Assembly: GCF_014198605.1 (NCBI RefSeq)
Contig: NZ_JACIHU010000001.1
Origin: Rhizobium etli_C
GTDB lineage: Bacteria > Pseudomonadota > Alphaproteobacteria > Rhizobiales > Rhizobiaceae
Reading direction: 5' to 3' (one strand)
Length of the DNA: 64,000 nt
Shown: positions 41,940 through 51,558 of the stretch, one piece after another
How positions within the stretch are numbered: position 1 is the stretch's first letter
Layout of the letters: every line of letters begins with the position of its first letter
Notes under the pieces: generated by a model
Seen by the model: the letters and a program-made list of their open reading frames with translations, nothing else
The model's database searches: none
What the model was told of the DNA's origin: nothing
Translations under genes and position numbers: made by a program

Positions 41940-42986
41940 TCAAGCCGCCAGCGAGGCGATGTCGATGACGAAGCGGTAGCGGACGTCGCTCTTCAGGACG
42001 CGTTCATAGGCTTCGTTGACCTGCTGGATGTTGATCTTCTCGATCTCGGAGACGATGTTGTGCTTGCCGCAGAAATCGAGCATTTCCTGGGTTTCCTTGA
42101 TCGAGCCGATCATCGAGCCGGAGATGCTCTTGCGGCCGGGGATGATCGCGAAGGCGTGCACCGGGATTGGATTCTCGGGCGCGCCGACCACCACGAAGGA
42201 ACCGTCGACCTTCAGCAGACCGAGATAGGCGTTCCAGTCGATCTCGGCGCTGACGGTGCAGATAATGAGATCGAAGGTGCCGGCGAGCTTCGTGAAGGTC
42301 TCGGGGTCGTTGGTGGCGTAATATTCCTTGGCGCCGAGCTTCAGGCCGTCTTCCTTCTTGGACAGCCTCTGGGAGAGAACGGTGATATCGGCGCCCATCG
42401 CCGAACCCAGCTTGACGCCCATGTGGCCGAGGCCGCCCATGCCGACGATCGCGACCTTCTTGCCGGGGCCGGCATTCCAGTGGCGCAGTGGCGAATAGAG
42501 CGTAATGCCGGCGCAGAGCAGCGGCGCGGAAGCATCGAGCGGAAGATTGTCAGGGATGGACATGACGTAGCCTTCCCTGACGACGATCGAGTCGGAATAG
42601 CCGCCCTGCGTCCGCGTCTTGCCGTCGGCTTCGAAGTCGTTGTAGGTGCCGCTGAGACCCGGCATATACTGCTCGCGGTCGAGGTCGCGCTCGGCGCAGC
42701 CGACGCAGGAATCGACGAAGCAGCCGACGCCGACGCGGTCGCCGACCTTGAACTTGGTGACGGCAGAGCCGACCGCCGAGACGATGCCGGCGATCTCATG
42801 GCCAGGAACTATCGGGTAGACGGCGTTCTTCCACTCGTTGCGGACGGTGTGGATATCCGAATGGCAGATGCCGGCAAACTTGATGTCGATGACGACGTCA
42901 TCGGCGTTCGGCTCGCGGCGCTCGAAGGTGAAAGGGGTCAGCGGCTTGGAAGCGTCGGTTGCGGCATAGCCTCTTGCAATAGGCAT
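41940..42986 (-). CDS. Zinc-dependent alcohol dehydrogenase (cinnamyl/YahK-like)
   Basis: The 348-residue MDR enzyme has the catalytic-zinc cysteine in GICHSDIHTV, GHEIAGIVSAVG, a structural-zinc-type cysteine cluster (GCFVDSCVGCAERDLDREQY) and the Rossmann motif VAIVGMGGLGHMGVKLGSAMGA. NADPH preference is typical of this group. ATG 42986 has AAGGAAGG upstream. Divergent from an AraC-type regulator 216 bases away. Confidence 0.93.
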   Translation of the reverse strand: MPIARGYAATDASKPLTPFTFERREPNADDVVIDIKFAGICHSDIHTVRNEWKNAVYPIVPGHEIAGIVSAVGSAVTKFKVGDRVGVGCFVDSCVGCAERDLDREQYMPGLSGTYNDFEADGKTRTQGGYSDSIVVREGYVMSIPDNLPLDASAPLLCAGITLYSPLRHWNAGPGKKVAIVGMGGLGHMGVKLGSAMGADITVLSQRLSKKEDGLKLGAKEYYATNDPETFTKLAGTFDLIICTVSAEIDWNAYLGLLKVDGSFVVVGAPENPIPVHAFAIIPGRKSISGSMIGSIKETQEMLDFCGKHNIVSEIEKINIQQVNEAYERVLKSDVRYRFVIDIASLAA

Positions 42987-43202
42987 AGGAACCTTCCTTT
43001 TTCGATTTTTGAGGTGGGGTTGAGCGGTATGACGCACTATTGCCCCGAACGCGGCGAGGGAGGTAGAGTGATCCTCCAAGCTTCTTGCACGATCCTGCAA
43101 AAATGAGCGGACGTCCCGTTTTCGAAATGCCCGGGCGAACCTAGATAGAAGCCACTTCGGATTAGAGCCGATCAGCAGGCGTCAGACAGAAAGAGTTGCC
43201 GC

Positions 43203-44111
43203 ATGACTTTGCCCTTCAGCCCCTACCAGGAAATCGTCGATATCGCGATGCGCTTCGCGCCTGGCGACGGCGAGTTCTCGACCGCGATCGGCAATCTTCA
43301 TGTCAGTCGCCGGTCCAAGCCGAGCGATCCCTTGCACAGCAGCTACCGGCCCTGTTTTGCCTTCGTGCTGCAGGGGGCCAAGAGCCTGCAGCTCGGCACG
43401 GAACGTATCAGCTATGGGACCGGGGATTATCTTTTGACCTCGCTCGATCTGCCGGTCGCCTGGCGCGTCACGGAGGCAAGCCCCGAAGTTCCGCATCTCT
43501 GCCTGGGGCTGGCGATCGATTCCGAAAAGCTGCTGGAGTTGCTGAGCCGCATCGATATTCCGCGTCCGGGCGCCGATACCGACGGGCAGCGCGGCATGGT
43601 GGTGAACGTCGCGCCGCCGGAGCTGATGGATGCGGCCGTCCGCCTGCTGCGCTTGCTCGATCGTCCAGGCGATATTCCCGCCATGGCGCCGCTAATCGAG
43701 CAGGAGATCCTCTATCGGGTGCTGACCGGGCCGCACGGCGCGCGGCTGATCAACATCGCGACATCGGACAGCCACAGCAACAGGATCGCGCGGGCCGTCG
43801 CCTGGCTGAAGGAGAATTTCGCCCGGCCGCTGCGCATCGAAGACCTCGCCGAACGGGTCAGCATGAGCGTGTCGTCCTTCCATCACCACTTCAAGTCGGT
43901 AACGGCGATGACGCCGGTGCAATACCAGAAACAGCTTCGCCTGCACGAGGCGCGCCGGCTGATGCTGGTGGAGCGGCTCGACGCAGGCACCGCTGGCCAC
44001 CGCGTCGGCTATCAGAGCCCGTCGCAGTTCAGCCGCGAATACAGCCGCCTCTACGGCGCTTCGCCGGCCCGCGACATCGACGGCGTGCGCGAGATGATGG
44101 CGGCGGAATAG
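43203..44111 (+). CDS. AraC-family regulator with AraC_N domain
   Basis: The 302-residue protein has an N-terminal cupin-like sensor (about 15-170; CFAFVLQGAKSLQLGTERISYGTGDYLLTSLDLPV) and a double helix-turn-helix C-terminus (AVAWLKENFARPLRIEDLAERVSMSVSSFHHHFK, then VGYQSPSQFSREYSRLYG). This group is usually divergent from an oxidoreductase it controls, as here with the alcohol dehydrogenase. Confidence 0.92.
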   Translation: MTLPFSPYQEIVDIAMRFAPGDGEFSTAIGNLHVSRRSKPSDPLHSSYRPCFAFVLQGAKSLQLGTERISYGTGDYLLTSLDLPVAWRVTEASPEVPHLCLGLAIDSEKLLELLSRIDIPRPGADTDGQRGMVVNVAPPELMDAAVRLLRLLDRPGDIPAMAPLIEQEILYRVLTGPHGARLINIATSDSHSNRIARAVAWLKENFARPLRIEDLAERVSMSVSSFHHHFKSVTAMTPVQYQKQLRLHEARRLMLVERLDAGTAGHRVGYQSPSQFSREYSRLYGASPARDIDGVREMMAAE

Positions 44112-44215
44112 GGCGCTGCCCCGGGCGCGATACACTTGCATTGCGCTGTATTAAAGGATGTTTGACCTTTGGCGGCTAGTCTGGCGCCAAACATCCAGCA
44201 GGCACCGACGCGCGC

Positions 44216-45271
44216 ATGACGCAAGCACCACTTCTCTCCGTCGTCGCTCCTTGCCATAACGAGGAAGAGGGGCTGCGCGAATTCTGCCGCCGCGCCTCTG
44301 CTGTGGCGCAGAGCGTTGCAGGCGACGCCTTCGAGCTCATATTGGTCGATGACGGCTCCTCCGACGGCACCTGGGAAATCATTTCGGATCTTGCGGCGAA
44401 GCTGCCGCAGGTGCTCGGCGTTCGTCTGTTGCGCAATCACGGTCATCAGCTGGCGTCGACGGCGGGTCTTTCCGCCTCGCGCGGCGAGCGAGTTCTCCTG
44501 ATCGACGCCGATCTTCAGGATCCGCCCGAGCTGCTGTTGATGATGATGCCGATCATGGAGCGCGGCGCCGACGTCGTCTACGGCCAGCGCACGCGCCGCG
44601 AAGGCGAAACCTGGTTCAAGCGCGCCACCGCTTCGCTGTTCTATCGCACGCTTTCCAGGCTCGCTTCCGTGACCATCCCGCGCGATACCGGCGACTTCCG
44701 GCTGATGCGCCGGCGCGTCGTCGATATCCTGCTGGCGATGCCGGAGCGCGACCGCTTCATCCGCGGCATGGTCAGCTGGATCGGCGGCAGGCAGGTCGCT
44801 CTGCCCTACGAGCGTGACGCCCGCTTTGCCGGCACGACGAAATATCCGCTGCGCAAGATGATCAATTTCGCGCTCGACGCCATCACCAGCTTTTCAACGA
44901 CGCCGCTGCGTATCGCCACCTGGCTCGGCATGATTAGCGCCGGCGTCGCGATGGCGTTGCTCGTCTTTACTTTCATTCGCTGGCTGCAGGGCGAGACGGT
45001 CACCGGCTGGTCGTCGATCATGGCCACCGTCAGCACCTTCAGCGCCATCCAGCTGATCTGCATCGGCATTATCGGCGAGTATCTCGGCCGTCTCGTGCAG
45101 GAGAGCAAGAAGCGGCCGATGTTCATGATCGAGACGATCCTGCGCGGCAGCGAACAGGCCGAGCTGCCGACCGCTTTTTCGGAGATGGGCGCCGGCGATA
45201 AGCGCGCCGCGCTGGATGCGGCCTTTGCACCGGGCGAACCGCGCTCGAAGAAGAACAGCCGGACCGGATGA
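44216..45271 (+). CDS. Family 2 glycosyltransferase (GtrB/DPM1-like)
   Basis: Transfers a sugar from a nucleotide donor, probably to a polyprenyl carrier. The 351-residue protein has the GT2 core VVAPCHNEEEGLREFCRR, LVDDGSSDGTWEI, LLIDADLQDPPELL and GMVSWIGGRQVALPYERDARFAG. Two C-terminal membrane helices (about 235-310) follow, typical of GtrB. It overlaps the next gene by four bases (ATGA). Confidence 0.9.
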   Translation: MTQAPLLSVVAPCHNEEEGLREFCRRASAVAQSVAGDAFELILVDDGSSDGTWEIISDLAAKLPQVLGVRLLRNHGHQLASTAGLSASRGERVLLIDADLQDPPELLLMMMPIMERGADVVYGQRTRREGETWFKRATASLFYRTLSRLASVTIPRDTGDFRLMRRRVVDILLAMPERDRFIRGMVSWIGGRQVALPYERDARFAGTTKYPLRKMINFALDAITSFSTTPLRIATWLGMISAGVAMALLVFTFIRWLQGETVTGWSSIMATVSTFSAIQLICIGIIGEYLGRLVQESKKRPMFMIETILRGSEQAELPTAFSEMGAGDKRAALDAAFAPGEPRSKKNSRTG

Positions 45272-46953
45272 TGGACCGGATTGCTGCGCCTGTTCATGCG
45301 GCAGCCGGGTCCGAGGATTTGACCGCCCGGCAGGACTCCACGGCTGCGATCATTGCTTTTGTCGCACTCGCTGCGGTGCTGGTGGTGCTGTTCCGCTTCC
45401 CGCCTGTTCTCGACTACGCCAATCACTACGCCCGCATCTGGCTGCTTTCGGGCGGCATCGGCGAGCAGCCGTTTCCCGAGATCTATGCGATCGATTGGAA
45501 CCGCACCTTCACCAATGTCGGGATCGATCTTCTTGCGACCTGGATAGGGCCGCTTGTCGGGGCCGACAGGCTGGCGCGGGCTTTGCTTTTCCTGGCGATC
45601 GTGCTGCCGCCGCTTGGCGCGATCAGCCTGCACCGGGCGCTGTTCGGCGGCCGGCACTATTGGCAGATCGCCATGCTGTCGCTTGGCTGGTGCGCGACGA
45701 TGATCGGTGGCTTCATCAATTTCCAGATCGGTCTCGGCATGGCCTTATTCTTCGCCTGCGCCGACCTGCGACTACAGCGCCGCAATCCCGTCCTGCTTTT
45801 CGCCTGGCGGCTCGCCGCCGTGCTGATGCTGACGGTGATGCACATCTTCTCGCTCGGCTTCTATATGGCTGTTGTCTGCGGCCTTGAATTTTCCTGGCGT
45901 TTCGACGTCTTGCGATCGAAGGCGGGGCTGATGAGGCTCGTCGGCCGTTTGGCGCTGACGATCGGCGCCTGTTCCTTGCCGCCGCTTGCGCTCTATCTCC
46001 GCACCACCGCTCTGCCGAATGCCGGCGGCGATGGCCTTGGCCTGGTCTGGAACGATGGCCTCGTCCCGATCGTCATGAACCTGCTTTCCGCCATCACCAC
46101 CTATGTTTCTGTCGTCGATGTCCTGCTGGTTCTGCCGCTGATCCTCATCTGCACGCGCGCCGCTCGCGCAGGCGATATCCGCATCCATGCGGGCCTTGCC
46201 GTCGCCGCCTGCGGACTGCTGCTTTTCTCCTGTGTCGCCCCGCTCCACATGCTCGGCACCGGATGGATCAGCTGGCGTTTTCCGATCATGGCGGCGCTGG
46301 TCGCCATGGCGATGGTGTGCCCCTTCGCCAATCTGACGCGCCGCCAGGCGCTGTTGCTGGCGCTTGTCGTCAATCTCGCGGTTTTCGGCCGGACCGGCTG
46401 GATCGGCTGGAACTGGTGGCTGGCGCAGAAGGACGTCGCCGCCGTCGAGACCGTGCTCATAAAAGCGCCGGCCGGCGCGGCGGTACTGCCTCTGGGGCAC
46501 GAAGCCGAGATCGTCGGCGGCTTTGCCCACTCCAGCCGGCATTTTGCCTGGGGGCTGGACACTTTCCGGCATCTGCCGACGCTGGCCGTACCCTTTTCGC
46601 ATGCGTTCGTGCCGACGCTGTTCACGGCCAAAGGCAAGCAGCCGCTCACCGTTCTGCCGCCCTGGTCGGAGATCGCGGTTCCCGAGGGCAATCTCGTGTC
46701 GATCGGCGTCCTTTCCTGCCCTGAGATGATGGAGGTATACAAAGCCTATGCGCCTTATCTCTCCGACTGGCGCGGACGTTTCGATTTCATCCTCGTCGCC
46801 AATGCCGATATTCCCGACCGTTATGTCGGCACCGCGATGCCGGCCGGCCTGACGCTGGTCGAGGATGCCGGTTTCGCCAAGCTCTACGCGATCGACAAGG
46901 CGGCGCCGGCGGAACCTCTTTCGGCTCCGGCCGGTTGCGCGGCGGCTCTATGA
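45268..46953 (+). CDS. Polytopic membrane protein, possible GT-C-type glycosyltransferase
   Basis: The 561-residue protein has about ten membrane helices between residues 25 and 385, then a soluble C-terminal domain. No named family is recognised. Pairing with a GtrB-like enzyme by ATGA overlap suggests it uses the lipid-linked sugar made by that enzyme, as GtrC-type transferases do. That is inference. The 3' end overlaps the convergent SorC gene by six bases. Confidence 0.65.
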   Translation: MMDRIAAPVHAAAGSEDLTARQDSTAAIIAFVALAAVLVVLFRFPPVLDYANHYARIWLLSGGIGEQPFPEIYAIDWNRTFTNVGIDLLATWIGPLVGADRLARALLFLAIVLPPLGAISLHRALFGGRHYWQIAMLSLGWCATMIGGFINFQIGLGMALFFACADLRLQRRNPVLLFAWRLAAVLMLTVMHIFSLGFYMAVVCGLEFSWRFDVLRSKAGLMRLVGRLALTIGACSLPPLALYLRTTALPNAGGDGLGLVWNDGLVPIVMNLLSAITTYVSVVDVLLVLPLILICTRAARAGDIRIHAGLAVAACGLLLFSCVAPLHMLGTGWISWRFPIMAALVAMAMVCPFANLTRRQALLLALVVNLAVFGRTGWIGWNWWLAQKDVAAVETVLIKAPAGAAVLPLGHEAEIVGGFAHSSRHFAWGLDTFRHLPTLAVPFSHAFVPTLFTAKGKQPLTVLPPWSEIAVPEGNLVSIGVLSCPEMMEVYKAYAPYLSDWRGRFDFILVANADIPDRYVGTAMPAGLTLVEDAGFAKLYAIDKAAPAEPLSAPAGCAAAL

Positions 46954-47952
46954 ACCGCTGCCTGCCCTGAGATCGAGCGCAAGCTGTCGCGCCTGGCGAG
47001 CCGTGTCTTCGTCGCAGATCAGGACGTTGCCCAGGCCGGACAGCAGCACGGCGGCGATGGCCTGCGCCTTGTTCAGGCCGCCAGAGGCGAAGATGACGTT
47101 CGGAATGGCGCGCAGGGCTTCCAGCTCGGGAGCGATCGCGCATCTGTTGATCGCATGTTCGATCGGCCGCCCTGTCTTGTCGACGAACTGACCGAGAACA
47201 TCGCCGCAGGCGCCGGCTGCGATCAGTTCCTCGATATTGATGCTGGTCGGCAGGCCGTAGCGCATCAGCAGCGAGCGTTCGGTCATGTCGCCGATGCTGA
47301 GCACGATGACGTCATTGGCCTCGATCTGGCGAAAGGCCGTTTCAAAAACGTCCTGCTTGATGATCGCGGTGCGCGACTCCGGGCTGCCGGCGTAGATCGG
47401 CGCTGCCAGATAGGCGCATTCGGCATTGAGCTGGCGGGCGAGATCGCTTGCGATATCGAACGTATTGATCTCGATGCCGTGCGTCAGCCCGCCCATGACC
47501 GAATTGACGCAGAGATCGGGCCGTCTCAGCGACGGCATGTGACGCACCATTTCGCGCAGCGTCGCCCCCCAGCCGACGCCGACGCCGCGAATGTTGCCGC
47601 CGTTCAGCAATTGCACGAGATAATCGGCTGCCGCCTGGCCGAGCAGGACCGCGATGAGTTCCGCATCTTCGGGCGTCGGTACGATGATCGCGCGATTGAG
47701 CGAGAATTCCGCCGCCAGCTGCTGCTCCAGGGCGATGCAGGAGGTCAGCCGGGAATTGAGGGTGATCGTCACGAGGCCGGAGCGGCGCGCCTCGGCGATG
47801 ATCTTGTTGATGCGAAGCCGGTTGGTCGACAGCGCTTCGGCGATCTCGCCCTGCGTGCGTCCTTCCATGTAATAGAGCCAGACCACGCGCACCTGCATCT
47901 GCTCGTCGGGCAGCGCTACGGGCGCGAAAGAAGCACTTCTGTTCTGTGACAT
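46948..47952 (-). CDS. SorC/DeoR-type sugar-responsive regulator
   Basis: The 334-residue protein has an N-terminal helix-turn-helix (VVWLYYMEGRTQGEIAEALSTNRLRINKIIAEARRSGLVTI) and a SorC sugar-phosphate-binding domain (VGVGWGATLREMVRHMP, FASGGLNKAQAIAAVLLSGLGNVLICDE). It lies downstream of the ABC ATPase gene on the same strand, beside the Ugp-like cluster, so it is the likely controller of that cluster. Confidence 0.9.
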   Translation of the reverse strand: MSQNRSASFAPVALPDEQMQVRVVWLYYMEGRTQGEIAEALSTNRLRINKIIAEARRSGLVTITLNSRLTSCIALEQQLAAEFSLNRAIIVPTPEDAELIAVLLGQAAADYLVQLLNGGNIRGVGVGWGATLREMVRHMPSLRRPDLCVNSVMGGLTHGIEINTFDIASDLARQLNAECAYLAAPIYAGSPESRTAIIKQDVFETAFRQIEANDVIVLSIGDMTERSLLMRYGLPTSINIEELIAAGACGDVLGQFVDKTGRPIEHAINRCAIAPELEALRAIPNVIFASGGLNKAQAIAAVLLSGLGNVLICDEDTARQARQLALDLRAGSGS

Positions 47953-48032
47953 GCGATAAACTGCGCCTCCGCTTCGACGCCATGGATCTCAAATCCCCGG
48001 CGCTTGTCAATCGCAGGGGCCCGTCGTCAGCC

Positions 48033-49067
48033 TCAATCGGTTCGCCGCCCCGTCGTCCTGTTGAAGGGATGCAGATCATCCCTTCGCACGTAACAGCACA
48101 TGCGCTCGCCTTCCTGCAGGTGCCGATCGGTGGGGACGCTAGCAACGATGCGTCTATCGCTGCCGTCGATGCGCAGATGCACGTTGTTTTCATCACCAAC
48201 GGTCTCGATCAATTCGACATGAGCGTCGAAATGGAGATCGCGTGCCAATCCGGCGCCGAGACCGACCGCACCCGGCCTGATGCCGACGAGATCGGTATCC
48301 CTCGGCAGCGGGAGGTCGCAGGGGCCGAGCTCGTCCATATCGATGAGGTTCATCGGCGGAGAGCCGATAAAGCCGGCAACGAAGACGGTTTCGGGGCGGC
48401 GATAGACCTCGATCGGCGTGCCGATCTGCTCGATCCGGCCGCCGTTCATGACGACCAGTCGGTCAGCGAGCGTCATGGCCTCGAGCTGGTCGTGCGTGAC
48501 GTAGAGGCTCGTCGTCTTGAGCTGCCGCTGCAGCCTGCGGATTTCGACGCGCATCTGCACGCGAAGCTTGGCATCGAGGTTGGACAGAGGCTCGTCGAAC
48601 AGGAAGGCGGCGGGATCGCGGACGATGGCGCGGCCCATGGCGACGCGCTGGCGCTGGCCGCCGGAAAGCTGGCGAGGGCGCCGCTCGAGAAACTCGCCGA
48701 TCTCCAGAATGCCGGCGGTGTTGGCGATCCGCCGGTCGATCTCGCCGCGCGGCACGCGGCGGTTCTTGAGCCCGTATTCGAGGTTTTGCCGGACGGTCAT
48801 GTGGGGATAGAGCGCGTAATTCTGGAAGACCATGGCGATGTTGCGGTCGGCCGGATCGACATGGCCGACGTCGTTTCCAGCGATCCTCAAGTGCCCGGAG
48901 CTGATGGCTTCAAGGCCGGCAATCATCCGCAGCAAAGTCGATTTCCCGCACCCCGAAGGTCCGACCAGCACGATCATTTCGCCGTCGGCGACGCTGAGAT
49001 TGATCCCTTTCACCGCGGGAACCGCTCCGTAATTCTTCTTCAAATCGATGAGTTCGATCGCTGCCAT
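48033..49067 (-). CDS. Sugar ABC transporter ATP-binding protein (UgpC/MalK-like)
   Basis: The 344-residue ATPase has Walker A GPSGCGKST, Q-loop FQNYALYPHMTV, signature LSGGQRQRVAMGRA, Walker B FLFDEPLSNLDAKLR and a C-terminal TOBE domain. ATG 49067 has a near-perfect AAGGAGG upstream; the frame extends to 49151 across the regulatory boxes, so the longer start is rejected. It is divergent from the binding-protein gene and serves its two permeases. Confidence 0.93.
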   Translation of the reverse strand: MAAIELIDLKKNYGAVPAVKGINLSVADGEMIVLVGPSGCGKSTLLRMIAGLEAISSGHLRIAGNDVGHVDPADRNIAMVFQNYALYPHMTVRQNLEYGLKNRRVPRGEIDRRIANTAGILEIGEFLERRPRQLSGGQRQRVAMGRAIVRDPAAFLFDEPLSNLDAKLRVQMRVEIRRLQRQLKTTSLYVTHDQLEAMTLADRLVVMNGGRIEQIGTPIEVYRRPETVFVAGFIGSPPMNLIDMDELGPCDLPLPRDTDLVGIRPGAVGLGAGLARDLHFDAHVELIETVGDENNVHLRIDGSDRRIVASVPTDRHLQEGERMCCYVRRDDLHPFNRTTGRRTD

Positions 49068-49091
49068 GGCATCCTCCTTCGCCGTCGTCAT

Positions 49092-49123
49092 ACATTTGTA
49101 ACACGCTATTGACATTTGTAACA
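49092..49123. promoter_or_regulatory. Twin ACATTTGTAACA boxes in the divergent ABC promoter
   Basis: ACATTTGTAACA occurs at 49092-49103 and again at 49112-49123, exactly 20 bases apart and so on the same face of the helix. They lie between the ATPase and binding-protein genes. They are candidate operators for the nearby SorC-type regulator. Confidence 0.6.
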
Positions 49124-49218
49124 AGTAACCCCAACCTTGTTTTATCGCCACTCTGGGAGGGGTTGATCGGCGCTAAGCGCGCCGGTCGGCGAACAACGGC
49201 TATGGAGAGGAAAACGAA

Positions 49219-50577
49219 ATGACGGCAAAGTCTTCAATAGGCGCCAGCATGGGGCGGATGATCCGCTCGTTCGCAGCGAGTGCAGCACTGGTGACGCTCG
49301 GATTGGCAGCTGCGGGTGAGGCCAGCGCGGCCGATCGCGTCAAGCTCGAATGGTGGAACGCGGCAGGCGGGCGCCTCGCCGAGATCACCGACAAGCTGAT
49401 TGCCGACTTCAACGCCTCGCAGGACAAATACGAGGTCGTCGGCATCGGCAAAGGCAATTACGAGGAGACCATGGCGGCGATGGTGGCCGCCTACCGCGTC
49501 CGCCAGCAGCCAGTGCTGATCCAGGCGGCCGAGCGCGGTTTCCTCACCATGTACAATTCCGGTGCCATCATTCCGGTGCCGCAGTTGATGGAGAAGGAAG
49601 GCTACAAGATCGACTGGAACGATTTCGTCGCGCCGGTCGCCGGTTTTTATCTGGTCGACGGCAAGCCGGCGGCGATGCCGTTCAACAGCTCGACGCCGAT
49701 CTTCTGGTACAATGCCGATCACTTCAAGGCAGCCGGCTTCGACAAGCCGGGCGAGACCTGGCAGGAGCTCGACAAGCAACTGCGGGCCATCAAGGAGAAG
49801 GGCGTTTCGAAGTGCCAGATGGCGCTTGCGAACGACTTCTACTGGAGCCTGATCGAGAATTACGCGGCGATCCAGGACCAGCCCTACGGCACCAAGGCGA
49901 ACGGCTTTGGCGGCCTCGACACCGAATTCATCTTCAACAAGAGCCCGCTCGTTGTCGGCCAGGTGACGCGCCTGAAGACCTGGCTCGACGCCGGCATCCT
50001 GCAGATCGCCGGGCAGGGCCTTTCGCCCGACCAGCTCTTCACCTCGGGCACCTGCTCGACCTATGTGGCCTCCACGGCGGCGCATGCTGCCGTCGAAAGC
50101 GGGGCGAAATTCAATTGGAGCGCGACGTTCCTGCCGCATGAGGAGGGCATCCAGCCGAAGAACAGCACCATCGGCGGCGGCGCGCTCTGGGTCCTGAAAG
50201 GCAAGTCGGAGGAAGAATATGCCGGTGCCGCCGCCTTCCTGAACTTCCTCGCCTCACCGAAGACACAGGTCTGGTGGAGCAAGCAGACCGGCTATGTGCC
50301 TGTGACCAACGCCGCCTATAAGCAGGCTAAGTCCGAGGGCTATTTCAAGGATCACCCGACCCGCGAGATCGCCATTCTCCAGCTGACGCGCGGCACGCCC
50401 ACCGACAATTCGCGCGGCTTCCGCTTCGGCAATCATAACCAGTCGATGGCGCTTCTGGTGGAAGAGATCCAGGGTGTCTGGACCGGTCAGAAGACCCCGC
50501 AGCAGGCGCTCGATGCGGCGGCGGCGCGCGGCAACCAGATCCTTCGCCAGTATGAGCAGCTTCATGCAGCAAAGTAG
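49219..50577 (+). CDS. UgpB-like extracellular solute-binding protein
   Basis: Periplasmic binding protein of 452 residues with an extended signal peptide (about 1-38). The mature part has EWWNAAGGRLAEITDKLIADFN, GNYEETMAAMVAAYR, MPFNSSTPIFWYNADHFKAAGF and GVWTGQKTPQQALDAAAARG, closely following E. coli UgpB, which binds glycerol-3-phosphate esters. First gene of a + strand operon through 55741. Confidence 0.9.
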   Translation: MTAKSSIGASMGRMIRSFAASAALVTLGLAAAGEASAADRVKLEWWNAAGGRLAEITDKLIADFNASQDKYEVVGIGKGNYEETMAAMVAAYRVRQQPVLIQAAERGFLTMYNSGAIIPVPQLMEKEGYKIDWNDFVAPVAGFYLVDGKPAAMPFNSSTPIFWYNADHFKAAGFDKPGETWQELDKQLRAIKEKGVSKCQMALANDFYWSLIENYAAIQDQPYGTKANGFGGLDTEFIFNKSPLVVGQVTRLKTWLDAGILQIAGQGLSPDQLFTSGTCSTYVASTAAHAAVESGAKFNWSATFLPHEEGIQPKNSTIGGGALWVLKGKSEEEYAGAAAFLNFLASPKTQVWWSKQTGYVPVTNAAYKQAKSEGYFKDHPTREIAILQLTRGTPTDNSRGFRFGNHNQSMALLVEEIQGVWTGQKTPQQALDAAAARGNQILRQYEQLHAAK

Positions 50578-50581
50578 AACC

Positions 50582-51556
50582 ATGGGAAAGACGGAAGGCG
50601 CCGCTCGGCGCCTTCGCATCCCGGATCTTTTGGCGACGGGGCGCTCCATCGGGCAGCCTTCGGAAGGCGGGTTGAAGTCCGCCCATTTCAACCGGCCTTG
50701 GCTTGCCTTCGGCCTGGTCGCGCCGCAGCTGCTGATCCTGCTGTTCTTCTTTTTCATCCCGTCCTACAAGGCGCTGTCGCTCGCCTTCGTTCAGGTCGAT
50801 CCCTTCGGCGGCACGCAGATTTTCGTCGGGCTCGAAAATTTCTACAATCTCTTCGCCAGCCCGGAATATCGCGGCAGCGCGCTGTTCACGCTCTGGTTCA
50901 CCGTGGCCCAGAACGCCGCAACGCTTCTGCTTGCCGGGCTCTTTGCCTTCGCGACCGATTTCGTGATCAGGGGCAGGGGGATTTACAAGAGCATCATGCT
51001 GCTTCCCTATGCGATCGCGCCTGTCATATCGGGCGTGATCTGGGCCTTTCTGTTCAATCCGGCGGTGGGGCCGATCGCTCAGCTTCTGCACGGGTTCGGC
51101 TTCGAATGGGACCCGAACCGGCGGCCTTTCGATGCGCAGCTTCTGGTGACGATCGCTTCGGTCTGGAAGAATGTCTGCTACGACTACATCTTCCTCGTCG
51201 CCGCCTTGCTGGCCGTGCCTGCCTCGCTGCTGGAGGCGGCAAAGCTCGATGGCGCAAGGCCGGTGCGGCGCTTTTTCACCATTTCGCTTCCCCTGATCTC
51301 GCCGACGATCTTCTTCCTCGTGGTGATGAACTTCGTCTACGGCCTGTTCGAAACCTTCGGCATCATCGACGCGGTTACCCGCGGCGGCCCGGCCGGGGCG
51401 ACGAACAGCCTGGTCTACAAGGTCTATCAGGATGGTTTCGTGCAGCTCGACCTCGGCTCGTCGGCCGCGCAATCCGTGCTTCTGATGCTGATCGCCATCC
51501 TCTTCACCATCGTTCAATTCCGTGCGCTTGAGCGCAGGGTCAATTACCAGGTGTAG
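50582..51556 (+). CDS. UgpA-like ABC permease
   Basis: The 324-residue inner-membrane protein has six membrane helices and the EAA loop EAAKLDGARPVRRFFTISLPLISP. ATG 50582 is four bases after the binding-protein stop; the frame is open further upstream inside that gene. It has a longer cytoplasmic N-terminus (about 40 residues) than usual. It pairs with the next permease. Confidence 0.92.
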   Translation: MGKTEGAARRLRIPDLLATGRSIGQPSEGGLKSAHFNRPWLAFGLVAPQLLILLFFFFIPSYKALSLAFVQVDPFGGTQIFVGLENFYNLFASPEYRGSALFTLWFTVAQNAATLLLAGLFAFATDFVIRGRGIYKSIMLLPYAIAPVISGVIWAFLFNPAVGPIAQLLHGFGFEWDPNRRPFDAQLLVTIASVWKNVCYDYIFLVAALLAVPASLLEAAKLDGARPVRRFFTISLPLISPTIFFLVVMNFVYGLFETFGIIDAVTRGGPAGATNSLVYKVYQDGFVQLDLGSSAAQSVLLMLIAILFTIVQFRALERRVNYQV

Positions 51557-51558
51557 CC

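Noticed and set aside
41820..43106. Plus-strand open frame (428 codons) opposite the alcohol dehydrogenase
   Set aside because: Same shadow pattern. The minus-strand dehydrogenase has clear zinc and NADP motifs and its own terminator.
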